From contig NZ_JAUOTO010000009.1 of assembly GCF_030546645.1 (NCBI RefSeq), positions 124,001-188,000 of the forward strand: a DNA stretch of 64,000 bases, in the 5' to 3' direction. This stretch comes from Flavitalea plasmicola (GTDB taxonomy: Bacteria > Bacteroidota > Bacteroidia > Chitinophagales > Chitinophagaceae). Below the pieces are notes generated by a model. That model saw nothing but the letters and a program-made list of their open reading frames with translations. It had not been told where the DNA came from and did no database searches. Shown here in pieces: positions 44,025-53,044 of the stretch (position 1 is the stretch's first letter; the number at the start of each line of letters is the position of its first letter). The translations under genes were made by a program, and so were the position numbers.

Positions 44025-45869
44025 ATGATCCTTAATAAAAAATATTCGATCTGGCTGGCGGCTGTGTTATTGCTGGCCAGCTGTAAGAAGAGTCTCGATC
44101 AGACGCCGCAGTCGACCGGCAATAAGGAAGTGGTTTTCGGCAGCCAGGATGGACTTCAGCTGTATGCAAATTCTTTTTATGATAGTTTGCCCACCATCAA
44201 TGATATATTCCGGAAGGATGGGGATATGAGCGATTATGGGGCCCGTAATGCCGTGCCGGACTATCTCCGGCCCGGTTTTTACAATGCGCGGCAAAGTACC
44301 GGCTGGACGTGGACGAAGCTGCGGAACATCAACTATTTTATTGCGAATAACACCAGTACGGCTGTACCACAAGCCGTCCGGGACAATTTCAACGGGTTGG
44401 CGAGGTTTTTCCGCGCCTACTTCTATTATGGCATGGTGCAGCGATTTGGAGATGTGCCCTGGATCAGCAAGCCATTGAGCGTGACGGATACGGCCATTTT
44501 GTATGGGAAGCGGGATCCCCGCACCAAGGTGATGGATTCGGTGCTGGCAGACCTGAACTATGCCATCGGGCATATGGCCCTCGTCAGTGACCCCAGCCGG
44601 AGCCAGATCACGAAATGGGTGGCGTACGGGATGAAGTCGAGGATCTGTCTTTTTGAAGGCACATTCAGGAGGTATGATTCCACGGCAAAGGCGAAAGGGT
44701 TGGATGGGACTGCCGCACAATGGTTGCAGGAAGCTGCCAGCGCCGCGAAAGCCGTCATGGACAGCGCGGGACTTAGCCTGAATACTGCGAATGGGCTGGA
44801 CCTGTCTTATCGTAACCTGTTCATCAGCGCTACGCCTGTCGCTTCCGAGATCATGCTGGCCAACGTCACCAGTCCTTCGTTGTCTATACTGAATGATGCG
44901 AACTGGTGGTATACCAGCTCGACGTATGGGGTGCGGCTGAATTTTACCAAGACCTTCGTCAATATGTACCTGAATACGGACGGCACTTCTTTTACGGATA
45001 TTCCGGGACATGACACGCTGCCATTCTGGAAAGAGACGCAGAACCGCGACAAGCGATTGCAACAGACCATCCGTACGCCGGGCTATACGCGGGTGAACAG
45101 TGGATCAGTGGTGCCGACCCCTCCGGCTTTTAACTATACCTACACCGGCTATCAGCCCATCAAGTGGTGCCTGGATGATACGTATTATGACAATGGCACC
45201 CTGAATACGAATTCCATCTGCATGATGCGTTATGCGGAGATCCTCCTGAACTATGCGGAGGCGCAGGCTGAGCTGGGGTTGATGGATGGTCTTACCTGGG
45301 GGAAGACGATTGGCGCTCTCCGCCTGCGGGCAGGTGTCGCGGGTGGATCGACCGTACCCTCTGTCATTGATCCCTACCTGGATAATTATTTCAGGCGTTG
45401 GGGAGCAGATACCAGCCAGGCCGCCAGCACATCTGTGGGCAGTCCTGTGCTGCTGGAGATCTATAGAGAGCGTAGCATCGAGCTGGCGCTGGAAGGCTTC
45501 CGATTTGCGGACCTGACCAGGTGGGGTATGGGAAGGCTGATGCTGAAACCCTGGAATGGAATGTATGTACCTGCATTGAACCAGTTGATGGACCTGAACC
45601 AGGATGGGAAGCCTGATGTCTGTTTCTACCAGGGGACTGCTCCGGGGAATGTATCCGGCGTGACGTATATCAATGTGTCGCCTACGATCGGCACTACGAA
45701 GAACCCGCAGACATTGGAGTTTGGTACGTATGGTAATCTGATGTGGTTAGACAACCAGGGTAAGGATCGGCTCTGGAATGAGTTCCGGGTGGTGTATCCC
45801 ATCCCTTATAATGATCTTCAACTTAATCCTAATCTTACACAGAACGCATCGTGGGACAAAATAAATTGA
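44025..45869 (+). CDS. SusD/RagB-type outer membrane lipoprotein
   Basis: Surface lipoprotein, 614 residues, longer than the 505-residue SusD at 9242. Lipobox LLLASC at about 16-21 followed by KKSLDQTPQS. SusD features: RFFRAYFYYGMVQRFGDVPWIS near 125-146, MRYAEILLNYAEAQAELG near 405 and EIYRERSIELALEGFRFADLTRWGMG near 483. It pairs with the preceding SusC and overlaps the next gene by 1 bp (TGATG). Function: capture and lid of the transporter. Confidence 0.94.
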   Translation: MILNKKYSIWLAAVLLLASCKKSLDQTPQSTGNKEVVFGSQDGLQLYANSFYDSLPTINDIFRKDGDMSDYGARNAVPDYLRPGFYNARQSTGWTWTKLRNINYFIANNTSTAVPQAVRDNFNGLARFFRAYFYYGMVQRFGDVPWISKPLSVTDTAILYGKRDPRTKVMDSVLADLNYAIGHMALVSDPSRSQITKWVAYGMKSRICLFEGTFRRYDSTAKAKGLDGTAAQWLQEAASAAKAVMDSAGLSLNTANGLDLSYRNLFISATPVASEIMLANVTSPSLSILNDANWWYTSSTYGVRLNFTKTFVNMYLNTDGTSFTDIPGHDTLPFWKETQNRDKRLQQTIRTPGYTRVNSGSVVPTPPAFNYTYTGYQPIKWCLDDTYYDNGTLNTNSICMMRYAEILLNYAEAQAELGLMDGLTWGKTIGALRLRAGVAGGSTVPSVIDPYLDNYFRRWGADTSQAASTSVGSPVLLEIYRERSIELALEGFRFADLTRWGMGRLMLKPWNGMYVPALNQLMDLNQDGKPDVCFYQGTAPGNVSGVTYINVSPTIGTTKNPQTLEFGTYGNLMWLDNQGKDRLWNEFRVVYPIPYNDLQLNPNLTQNASWDKIN

Positions 45870-46747
45870 TGATCCGGGGGGCAGCTGTATTGCTGTCCCT
45901 TTTTTTTAGCGCTGGTGTGCTTGCGCAGCGTTTCAACATTGGCACGTATAACCTGCGGTATGCCAACCATGGCGATTCATTGCATGGCAATGGCTGGGGC
46001 CAGCGGCTGCCTGTGATCGCGGGATTGATCCGATTCCATGATCTCGATGTCTTCGGTACGCAGGAGGGGCTTTATCCGATGCTGGAGGGGCTGCGTGACA
46101 GTCTGCCTGGGTATGCTTATATCGGGATCGGCAGGGATGATGGCAAACATGCGGGCGAGCATTCGGCTATTTTTTACAAGACGGGGAAGTTCAAATTACT
46201 GGCGCACGGGGATTTCTGGCTGTCGGACACGACGGACCGGCCTAACAAAGGATGGGATGCCGTGCTGCCGAGGATCTGCACCTGGGGGAAGTTTAGAGAG
46301 ACCGGCACCGGCTTTGTCTTCTATATGTTCAATCTGCACATGGACCATGTCGGTGTGAAGGCGCGTGCAGAGAGCTCCAGGCTGATATTGGCCAGGATCA
46401 AGACCTTTCCGCCCGGTGCGGCCGTGATCCTGACGGGGGATTTCAATGTAGATCAGACCAATGAGGGCTATAGGCTGATCAATGCATCGGGCGTATTAAG
46501 GGATTGTTATGAATTGGCCCCTATCCGGCTGGCCTTGAACGGGACCTTCAATAATTTCAGGGCGGATGGTAAGACGGAAAGCCGGATAGACCATATATTT
46601 GTCAGCCGGTCATTCAAGGTAGACCGTTATGGCATCCTCACGGATACGTATAGAGTGAGAGATGATAGTACCGGCAGGTATACGGCCAGAACACCTTCGG
46701 ATCATTTTCCCGTGATGGCGCAGGTGGAAGTTAAAAAAAGTAAATAG
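45869..46747 (+). CDS. secreted endonuclease/exonuclease/phosphatase (EEP) family enzyme
   Basis: EEP-fold phosphoesterase of 292 residues. Signal peptide MIRGAAVLLSLFFSAGVLAQ, then the fold landmarks IGTYNLRYA, FGTQEGLYPML (catalytic Glu), ILTGDFNVDQTNEGY (Asp/Asn), ESRIDHIFVS and the terminal SDHFPVMA with the catalytic His. All metal and catalytic residues are present. The family cleaves nucleic acids, inositol phosphates or sphingomyelin-type phosphodiesters. I chose the ATG at 45869, which overlaps the SusD stop by one base and gives a clean signal peptide; a GTG at 45851 is possible. Together with the next gene it suggests extracellular or periplasmic breakdown of a phosphodiester-containing compound. 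Confidence 0.88.
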   Translation: MIRGAAVLLSLFFSAGVLAQRFNIGTYNLRYANHGDSLHGNGWGQRLPVIAGLIRFHDLDVFGTQEGLYPMLEGLRDSLPGYAYIGIGRDDGKHAGEHSAIFYKTGKFKLLAHGDFWLSDTTDRPNKGWDAVLPRICTWGKFRETGTGFVFYMFNLHMDHVGVKARAESSRLILARIKTFPPGAAVILTGDFNVDQTNEGYRLINASGVLRDCYELAPIRLALNGTFNNFRADGKTESRIDHIFVSRSFKVDRYGILTDTYRVRDDSTGRYTARTPSDHFPVMAQVEVKKSK

Positions 46748-46753
46748 GATCAT

Positions 46754-48058
46754 ATGAGGAAATTATTATTTGTCGCTATTGCGTTGCTTGTGTGTGGGGT
46801 AGGTTTTTCCCAGCGTGTAGAGCATGTCGTACTGATCACGGTGGATGGTTTTCGTCCCGACTTTTACCTGGACCCGTCGTGGGGTGCGGTGAATATCCGG
46901 AAATTAATGGAGGGCGGCACGCATGCGAATGGGGTCAACAGTGTATTCCCATCCATGACCTATCCGTCGCATACCACGATCGTGACGGGCGTGCAGCCTG
47001 TGAAGCATGGGGTATATTTCAATAATATGTTCGAGCCCAATGGCCCGACCGGCAAGATGTATTGGAATGACAGTTCCATTCATGCGCCTACCATCTGGGA
47101 TGCTGCCGAAAAGAAGGGGATGACCGTAGCGTCCCTGTTCTGGCCGGTGTCGGCCGATGCGCCTGTCCAGTATAATATTCCGGATATCGGCAGCATGGGA
47201 GAGAGGGTGCGGGAGCAATATTCGAAGCCGGCAGGGTTTGTGGATGTGCTTAGGAAGGAAGTGTTCGGCGGAGCCGATAAGATCGATTATGGAAGGGATC
47301 ATAACGTGGCAAGGATAGCGGCATATGTCATTGAGAAGAGCAAGCCCAATTTTATGAACATTCATTTTTTTTCCGTGGACCATTATGAGCATATGCAAGG
47401 GCGACAGGGTGACAGTGTAAGGATGGCGATCAAGGATGCCGACAGCAGTGTAGGTATCGTGGTGAATGCGTTGAAGAAGGCCGGGATCTGGGATAGGACA
47501 GTGATCATCGTCACCGGCGATCATGGATTTGTGGATGTGAAGACGAGTATCAACCCTAATGTCTGGCTGGTAAAGGCCGGGTTGATCACGGATGTAAAAA
47601 AAGATGAATGGAAGGCGCAGTTCTTCTCGGTGGGCGGGGGCTCTTTTTTGTATTTAAAAGACAGGAATGATCAGGAGGCGCTGGCCCGGGTAAGGCGGGT
47701 GTTAGACAGCCTGCCGGAAGCAGACAAGCAGTTGTTCCGGGTGATCGACCGGGCGCAGCTGGATGCCAGTGGGTCCAACCCGCTGGTGCCGTTGGCACTT
47801 AGCGGCGAGCATGGCGCCAGTTTTGGAAATGGGATGACCGGGGAGGCGGTGAAGCCGGGGCGTGGCGGAACGCATGGCTATTTCCCGGACTTTCATGAGA
47901 TACAGACGGGCTATGTGGCGTATGGTCCCGGGATTAAGAAAGGGGGATTGATACAGGAGATGAACCAGCGGGACCAGGCGGTGATCGTGGCGAAGCTGTT
48001 GGGTTTGTCGCTGCCTACGGCGGAGGGGAAGATACCAGATGGGCTGCTGGTGAAATAG
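46754..48058 (+). CDS. nucleotide pyrophosphatase/phosphodiesterase (NPP-type), secreted
   Basis: Alkaline-phosphatase-superfamily phosphodiesterase of 434 residues. Signal peptide ending GVGFSQ, then metal motif VVLITVDGFRPDFY, the nucleophile Thr in FPSMTYPSHTTIVTG near 70-84, FSVDHYEHMQG with metal-binding Asp and His near 211, VTGDHGFVD near 254 and a late His in GTHGYFP. Active-site residues are complete. NPP enzymes cleave nucleotide, lipid or sugar-nucleotide phosphodiesters. It follows the EEP-family gene after 6 bp and belongs to the SusC/SusD operon by spacing and direction. Confidence 0.88.
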   Translation: MRKLLFVAIALLVCGVGFSQRVEHVVLITVDGFRPDFYLDPSWGAVNIRKLMEGGTHANGVNSVFPSMTYPSHTTIVTGVQPVKHGVYFNNMFEPNGPTGKMYWNDSSIHAPTIWDAAEKKGMTVASLFWPVSADAPVQYNIPDIGSMGERVREQYSKPAGFVDVLRKEVFGGADKIDYGRDHNVARIAAYVIEKSKPNFMNIHFFSVDHYEHMQGRQGDSVRMAIKDADSSVGIVVNALKKAGIWDRTVIIVTGDHGFVDVKTSINPNVWLVKAGLITDVKKDEWKAQFFSVGGGSFLYLKDRNDQEALARVRRVLDSLPEADKQLFRVIDRAQLDASGSNPLVPLALSGEHGASFGNGMTGEAVKPGRGGTHGYFPDFHEIQTGYVAYGPGIKKGGLIQEMNQRDQAVIVAKLLGLSLPTAEGKIPDGLLVK

Positions 48059-48075
48059 TCTGTAAATTGCGGCTG

Positions 48076-48918
48076 ATGCAGCCCAGGTTTAACAGGACAA
48101 GGATCGCGCCAACGCCCAGTGGTTTTCTACATCTGGGGAATGTGGCGTCTTTTGTCCTCACTTCGAGGCTTGCCCGGCGGATGGGCGCCCGGGTTTTGCT
48201 AAGGATTGATGATCTGGACAGGGACCGGGTGGATGAACGTTATGTGCAGGACATATTTGAGACTTTACATTTTTTAGGTATATCGTGGGATGAGGGGCCG
48301 TTGGGGCTTGCGGAGTTTGAAGCGGTGTGGTCGCAGGTGCATCGGATGGAGAAGTATCTTGCGGCTTTGCAGGCGTTACGGGACCAGGGGGTGCTGTTTG
48401 CCTGTAGCTGTTCCCGGGCGCAGATTGCCCGGGCAGTTACCGCAGGAGGGTATCCGGGGACTTGCCGTGACAAGGGGCTTTCGCTGGATGCACCGGATGT
48501 CAGCTGGCGGGTGCGGACGGATCTGTTCCGGGAGCTGAAGGTGCGGGGGGTGGAAGCAGCTGATTTCTCGGGGCCGCTGGATGGGAGCATGAAGGACTTT
48601 GTCGTGCGCAAGAAAGACGGGTTTCCAGCTTATCAAGTAACATCTATCATAGACGATCTGCATTTTGGGGTCGACCTTATTGTGCGAGGGCAGGATCTCT
48701 GGCCTTCCACGCTGGCGCAGATGTACCTATCCGGGCTCTTGCCGGGGGGAGCCGTTTTTGGCGATGCCTGTTTTTATCATCATGCTTTATTGGAGGAGGG
48801 AGGAATGAAGCTTTCGAAGTCGGCGGGGGCCACCTCCGTGCAGTTTCTCCGGAAGGAGGGGAGGACGGCGGACGAGATTTATGGGTTAATCGGACAGTTG
48901 ATGCCAGGTTTTCTATAG
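48076..48918 (+). CDS. gluQ: glutamyl-Q tRNA(Asp) synthetase
   Basis: Class I aminoacyl-tRNA-synthetase paralogue, 280 residues, lacking the anticodon-binding domain of GluRS; it attaches glutamate to the queuosine base of tRNA-Asp. The HIGH-like motif reads GFLHLGN near 16-22, the zinc site ACSCS plus Y-x-x-x-C (GYPGTCRDKG) is near 112-140, and the KMSKS-like motif reads MKLSKSAG near 250. The ATG at 48076 is preferred over a TTG at 48067. Its presence in the phosphodiesterase operon looks accidental; a promoter-like element for the following porin overlaps its stop. Confidence 0.88.
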   Translation: MQPRFNRTRIAPTPSGFLHLGNVASFVLTSRLARRMGARVLLRIDDLDRDRVDERYVQDIFETLHFLGISWDEGPLGLAEFEAVWSQVHRMEKYLAALQALRDQGVLFACSCSRAQIARAVTAGGYPGTCRDKGLSLDAPDVSWRVRTDLFRELKVRGVEAADFSGPLDGSMKDFVVRKKDGFPAYQVTSIIDDLHFGVDLIVRGQDLWPSTLAQMYLSGLLPGGAVFGDACFYHHALLEEGGMKLSKSAGATSVQFLRKEGRTADEIYGLIGQLMPGFL

Positions 48919-48923
48919 ATTTG
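48916..48923 (+). promoter_or_regulatory. candidate -7 promoter element for the porin gene
   Basis: TAGATTTG matches TAnnTTTG exactly and lies 22 bp before the porin start codon. A TTG occurs at 48898-48900, only 15 bp upstream, slightly short for a -33 element. It overlaps the gluQ stop codon. Confidence 0.42.
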
Positions 48924-48945
48924 CGCGAAAGTTCAGCACTCCTGC

Positions 48946-50241
48946 ATGAAGAAAATCGGACTGTTGCTAGGTTTAAGCCTGGCAGTGAAGGCGCTATCCG
49001 CCCAATTCCTAATGGATATGGTGGACACTACGACCAATATGGGCAAGGGCCTTCTTTCCATCTATAAGAAATTCGACCGCGTGAATATCGGGGGGTATAT
49101 CCAGCCACAGTTCCAGGTGATCCAGGAAAAAGGGGCTAAGACCTATGCCGGCGGTGATTTTGCTCCTTATGTTTCCAATCGATTTATGATCCGGCGGGGG
49201 CGGCTTCGTTTTGAATACGCGAGATTTACGGAGGAGAATAAGGCTTCGGTGCAGTTTGTGTTCCAGTTTGACGGTACGGAACGGGGCGTCTTTATCCGGG
49301 ATTTCTGGGGCCGTTATTTTGAGAACAAATGGGAACTGTTTTCTTTATCCATGGGGATGTTTGCCCGGCCATTCGGGTATGAGGTCAACCTTGCGTCCTC
49401 GGACAGGGAGTCGCCGGAGCGGGGAAGGATGTCGCAGATATTGATGAAGACCGAGCGTGACCTGGGGGCGATGTTCTCATTCGAGCCCCGTAAAAAGGGG
49501 CATCCTTTGCGTTATCTGAAAGTGGATGTGGGTGTATTCAATGGGCAGGGGCTGGCGGCCGCGGCGGATTATGATAACTACAAGGACCTTATTGCCCGGG
49601 TGGCTTTGAAGCCAGTCAATCTTTCGCGGGTGGTGACGTTTTCCGCGGGTATATCGATGCTGGATGGAGGGTTCTTACAAAATACGGCAACGCAATATAA
49701 AATGGGAAGGATTGGAGGAGGTGAAAAGGCATTTGTGGCGGATTCGTCGTTGGGGAATATAGGCCGGGAGGCGCCTCGTAAGTATTATGGCGCAGACGTG
49801 CAGGTGAAGGTCCGGCATGGATGGGGATTTACGGAGATCAGGGGCGAGTATATACGGGGTACACAAACGGCTACGGCTACCAGCTCGGAGACGCCGGCGA
49901 CCTTGCTGGCCGAGCCGACGTTCGTACGGCATTTTGACGGCGCTTATCTTTATTTCCTGCAAAATATTTTTTCCGTAAAGCACCAGGTTTGTGTCAAGTA
50001 TGACTGGTATGATCCCAATACTGATGTTCGCGGGGAGAATATCGGTGCGGCGGGTGCGAACCTGAATGCAACCAATATCAAATACAGCACACTGGGGGTG
50101 GGGTATATTTATTATTGTAATGAGAATATGAAAGTAGTGGCGTGGTACGACTTCGTAAAAAATGAGCATACGCTGCTGCCGGGTTATACGTCGGATCTAA
50201 AAGACAATGTATTGACGTTACGGCTACAGTTCAGGTTTTAA
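48946..50241 (+). CDS. OprO/OprP-like outer membrane porin
   Basis: Porin of 431 residues. Signal peptide ending ALSAQ (residue about 19-20), then alternating beta-strands; typical family stretches are RVNIGGYIQPQFQV near 46, RFMIRRGRLRFEYARF near 80 and GMFARPFGYEVNLASSDRESPERG near 138-160, and the terminal strand ends LRLQFRF with a final Phe. The family forms phosphate- or pyrophosphate-selective trimers in Pseudomonas; in Bacteroidota the selectivity is usually unproven. Its position after two phosphodiesterases fits uptake of the phosphate that they would release (inference). It has its own promoter-like element. Confidence 0.88.
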   Translation: MKKIGLLLGLSLAVKALSAQFLMDMVDTTTNMGKGLLSIYKKFDRVNIGGYIQPQFQVIQEKGAKTYAGGDFAPYVSNRFMIRRGRLRFEYARFTEENKASVQFVFQFDGTERGVFIRDFWGRYFENKWELFSLSMGMFARPFGYEVNLASSDRESPERGRMSQILMKTERDLGAMFSFEPRKKGHPLRYLKVDVGVFNGQGLAAAADYDNYKDLIARVALKPVNLSRVVTFSAGISMLDGGFLQNTATQYKMGRIGGGEKAFVADSSLGNIGREAPRKYYGADVQVKVRHGWGFTEIRGEYIRGTQTATATSSETPATLLAEPTFVRHFDGAYLYFLQNIFSVKHQVCVKYDWYDPNTDVRGENIGAAGANLNATNIKYSTLGVGYIYYCNENMKVVAWYDFVKNEHTLLPGYTSDLKDNVLTLRLQFRF

Positions 50242-50289
50242 GGCAAAATCAGTAAATTTAGATCATCACTCATCTAAAGATCTATTGCC

Positions 50290-51411
50290 ATGAATACCAG
50301 ACGTGACTTTCTTCAAAAGCTGGCCGCCTCGGCCATCGCCTTTCCTTCTATTACCTCTTTTGCTGCAGCCACGGTACCCGTAGTGGGATGCAACACGCCG
50401 TATGACGGGCCTGTGCTACGGGTGGCCATTATGGGCCTGGGGAGCTATGGGACCCGTGTGGCGGAAGCCATGCAATCCTGTAAAAAGGCGAAGCTGGTGG
50501 GCGCCATCAGCGGCACGCCTGCAAAACTCAAGAACTGGCAGGCCAAGTATAATATCCCCGAGAAGAATTGTTATAACTACGAGAATTTCGATGCCGTCAG
50601 GAACAATCCGGACATCGATGCCGTGTATGTCATTACGCCCAATGCCCTGCATCATGACCAGGTGATCCGGGTGGCGAAGGCCGGCAAGCATGCCATTTGC
50701 GAAAAGCCCATGGCGGTGAATGCCAAAGAGGGGCAGGAGATGGTAGATGCCTGCAAGCAGGCGGGCGTGAAGCTGCTGGTGGGCTACCGGATGCATTTCG
50801 AGCCGCATACATTGGAGGTTATCCGGATGCGGAAGGCGGGACAGTTCGGGACCATCCGTTTTTTCCAGGGGCTTACCGGCTTTACGATTGGTGATCCTAC
50901 GCAGTGGCGGTTGAATAAGCAGCTGTCTGGTGGTGGCTCCCTGATGGATATCGGGATCTATTCCATCAACGGATCCCGATATATGGTGGGCGAGGATCCC
51001 GTGTGGGTGACGGCGCAGGAGACCAAGACGGATAAGGTGAAGTTCAAGGAAGGGGTGGATGAGACCATCCAGTTCCAGCTGGGTTTTCCCAGCGGAGCGG
51101 TGGCGTCCTGTCTTTCTACTTACAATATGAATAATCTGGACAAGTTTTTCCTGGATGGCACGGGGGGATGGGCGGAGATGTGGCCTTCAACGGGCTATGG
51201 CCCTATCAAGGGGCGTACGCATCTGGGGGAATTAAATCAGCCTATCGTCACGCATCAGACCTTGCAGATGGATGAAATGTCGGGCATACTCCTGGCAGGG
51301 GAGCAGCCAGTTGTTCCCGTGGATGGGGCGGAAGCGGTGAAGGACCTGAAGGTCATCGATGGGATCTATGCTTCCGTTGCATCGGGGAAGCGGGTGGATC
51401 TGCAATTATAG
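50290..51411 (+). CDS. Gfo/Idh/MocA-family oxidoreductase with Tat signal
   Basis: NAD(P)-dependent oxidoreductase of 373 residues, exported folded by the Tat system: the N-terminus reads MNTRRDFLQKLAASAIAFP, a strong twin-arginine motif. The Rossmann motif VAIMGLGSYGTRVAEAM lies near 46-62 and the catalytic EKPMAVNAKEG near 139. The C-terminal alpha/beta domain carries QWRLNKQLSGGGSLMDIGIYSING, typical of the glucose-fructose oxidoreductase branch. Like that enzyme it may keep its cofactor tightly bound in the periplasm. No operon partner is obvious; substrate unknown. Confidence 0.9.
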   Translation: MNTRRDFLQKLAASAIAFPSITSFAAATVPVVGCNTPYDGPVLRVAIMGLGSYGTRVAEAMQSCKKAKLVGAISGTPAKLKNWQAKYNIPEKNCYNYENFDAVRNNPDIDAVYVITPNALHHDQVIRVAKAGKHAICEKPMAVNAKEGQEMVDACKQAGVKLLVGYRMHFEPHTLEVIRMRKAGQFGTIRFFQGLTGFTIGDPTQWRLNKQLSGGGSLMDIGIYSINGSRYMVGEDPVWVTAQETKTDKVKFKEGVDETIQFQLGFPSGAVASCLSTYNMNNLDKFFLDGTGGWAEMWPSTGYGPIKGRTHLGELNQPIVTHQTLQMDEMSGILLAGEQPVVPVDGAEAVKDLKVIDGIYASVASGKRVDLQL

Positions 51412-51491
51412 CATATGAGATGAAAGCCGTCGTTCGGAAGAAAAGAAAAGTCGTTGGGAAGTTGCGGGCCAAATGCAGCGGGAAGGGATTG

Positions 51492-51499
51492 TAGGTTTG
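51492..51499 (+). promoter_or_regulatory. candidate -7 promoter element before the first TIGR03118-like gene
   Basis: TAGGTTTG matches TAnnTTTG exactly and lies 40 bp before the start at 51540. No TTG lies at the normal -33 spacing, so the match is tentative. Confidence 0.38.
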
Positions 51500-51539
51500 C
51501 AGGCGATTTGCAAAATGTTAACCTAAAATCTTTCTACGT

Positions 51540-52685
51540 ATGCACAACAGGAAACTAACGGCTGCGGGGCTGGTGACTGCGATGGCATTGTCCTTCGGCT
51601 GTCATAAATCAAATGTTCACGATAGTGATCTGCGTGATTTCGATGTAGTGAACCTTCGGGCTAATTCCCAGGAATACCATCCTATGGCGGGCCTGGATGC
51701 CACCCTGATAAACGGCTTTGGGATCGCCTGGTCCCCTACCAATATAGCCTGGGTGAATTCCGTGGGCGGGCATGTGAGCGAGCTTTATCATCTTGATGGG
51801 TCCACTGTCAGGCCGGGCATATTCATTCCCTCCCGCACTGATTCTGTAAGCGGATTGCCCTGTGGTATTGTATTCAGCGGGGGCATGGGCTTTAAGCTGG
51901 GTGACGGCACGGCTGCTTTTATTTTTGATGGCTTTGACGGTGTGCTGTCGGCCTGGAACGGGGGCAATGTGGCAACGCGGTTGAACCATCCGTACAATGA
52001 GGCCACCAGCTATACGGGGCTGGCTATCGGCACCAGCAATGGGTATAACTATATTTATGGCGCCAATTTCGGAGAAAAGAAGATCGATGTATTTAATACG
52101 GAGTTTAAGCCCGTGCATATGTCTTTTAAAGATCCGGGGATCCCTTCCTCCTATTCACCTTATAACATTCAGGCGGTGGGCGACAAGCTTTTTGTGATCT
52201 ATGGTGAGCTTGCGACCAGTGGGCCCTCGAAGGGGCATGGGATCGCCGGCGCCGGTAAGGGTTATGTCAGTGTCTTCAACATGGATGGATCATTTGTCGG
52301 ACGCTTCGCATCCAAAGGTACATTGAATCTGCCCTGGGGAGTAGTGATGGCGCCAGGTTCGTTCCTGAAAGATCAGGATGTAGACGGGGGTGAAGATGGG
52401 GGTGGAGGATATGAGAAGATCGGGAATAGCAATCATGGGGGGCGTGATCCAAAGGATCCTGTGATCCTCGTTGGAAACTTCGGGGATGGCCGGATCAATG
52501 TATTCACCCAGGAGGGACATTTTCTCGGGCAATTGCAGTCTCATAAGCATCCGATCACGATTGAAGGGCTTTGGGCTTTGTCTTTCCCGCCAGCGCCACC
52601 TGATGGGGACAAGGGAAAGCTGTATTTTTCGGCAGGGCCTGAGAATGAGGCGGATGGAGTGTTTGGATACATTATTAAGCGGTAG
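51540..52685 (+). CDS. TIGR03118-like lipoprotein, copy 1
   Basis: Secreted protein of 381 residues, probable lipoprotein (LSFGC at residues 19-23, followed by HKSN). The pattern LINGFGIAWSPTNIAWVNSVGG, PCGIVFSGGMGF, FIFDGFDGVLSAWNGG, and NLPWGVVMAPG, GNFGDGRINVF, LQSHKHPITIEGLWALSFPP recurs as the beta-propeller-like blocks known from the TIGR03118 family of unknown function. An acidic, Gly-rich insert (DVDGGEDGGGG) sits before the last blocks. A paralogue of exactly the same length lies 359 bp downstream; both end with a similar YFxAGPxxExDGxFGY-I-K tail. Confidence 0.8.
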   Translation: MHNRKLTAAGLVTAMALSFGCHKSNVHDSDLRDFDVVNLRANSQEYHPMAGLDATLINGFGIAWSPTNIAWVNSVGGHVSELYHLDGSTVRPGIFIPSRTDSVSGLPCGIVFSGGMGFKLGDGTAAFIFDGFDGVLSAWNGGNVATRLNHPYNEATSYTGLAIGTSNGYNYIYGANFGEKKIDVFNTEFKPVHMSFKDPGIPSSYSPYNIQAVGDKLFVIYGELATSGPSKGHGIAGAGKGYVSVFNMDGSFVGRFASKGTLNLPWGVVMAPGSFLKDQDVDGGEDGGGGYEKIGNSNHGGRDPKDPVILVGNFGDGRINVFTQEGHFLGQLQSHKHPITIEGLWALSFPPAPPDGDKGKLYFSAGPENEADGVFGYIIKR

Positions 52686-53044
52686 GTTGCTATCGCGTCA
52701 CAGGCGGCTGGCCTCCCGGTATTGGGGGGCTTTGCTGTTTTTGCGGGGTTTGGGATTTTTGCGGGTTGGTCTGACGGAGGGGCAACCTCTGGAGATTAAC
52801 TGCCGTTTGTTCTCATTGCCCCTCGGGAACTATCTCCTCCCTTTGAGAATTGAATGTCCCCCATTTTTGCCAGTAGAAAGCTTCGTGCGCATGTAGTCGG
52901 ATTGTTTTAGACCTTGATTGGATTTATTAGGAGTTTGGCCCTCATAGGGCCAAGGATGGTTTATTTAAAACGCTAATTATTGCCCTTCGGGCGGTACGCC
53001 TGTGGCATACCATAGGCATACCTTAACTCTAAAAATTGCTATGT
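52686..53044 (+). repeat. hairpin-rich intergenic region between the two TIGR03118-like genes
   Basis: No gene is seen. From left: a terminator-like stem GCCTCCC/GGGGGGC (52711-52717, 52724-52730) running into the T-rich tail of the repeat GGGGCTTTGCTGTTTTT (52726-52742); a perfect 8-bp stem TTGGCCCT/AGGGCCAA with loop CAT (52935-52953); the short stem GCCCTTCGGGC (52982-52992); a GGTACGCC/GGCATACC stem with loop TGT (52993-53011); and a second GGCATACC (53015-53022). Several of these recur, altered, at 54203-54371. The middle (52750-52920) shows nothing I can name. Confidence 0.6.
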
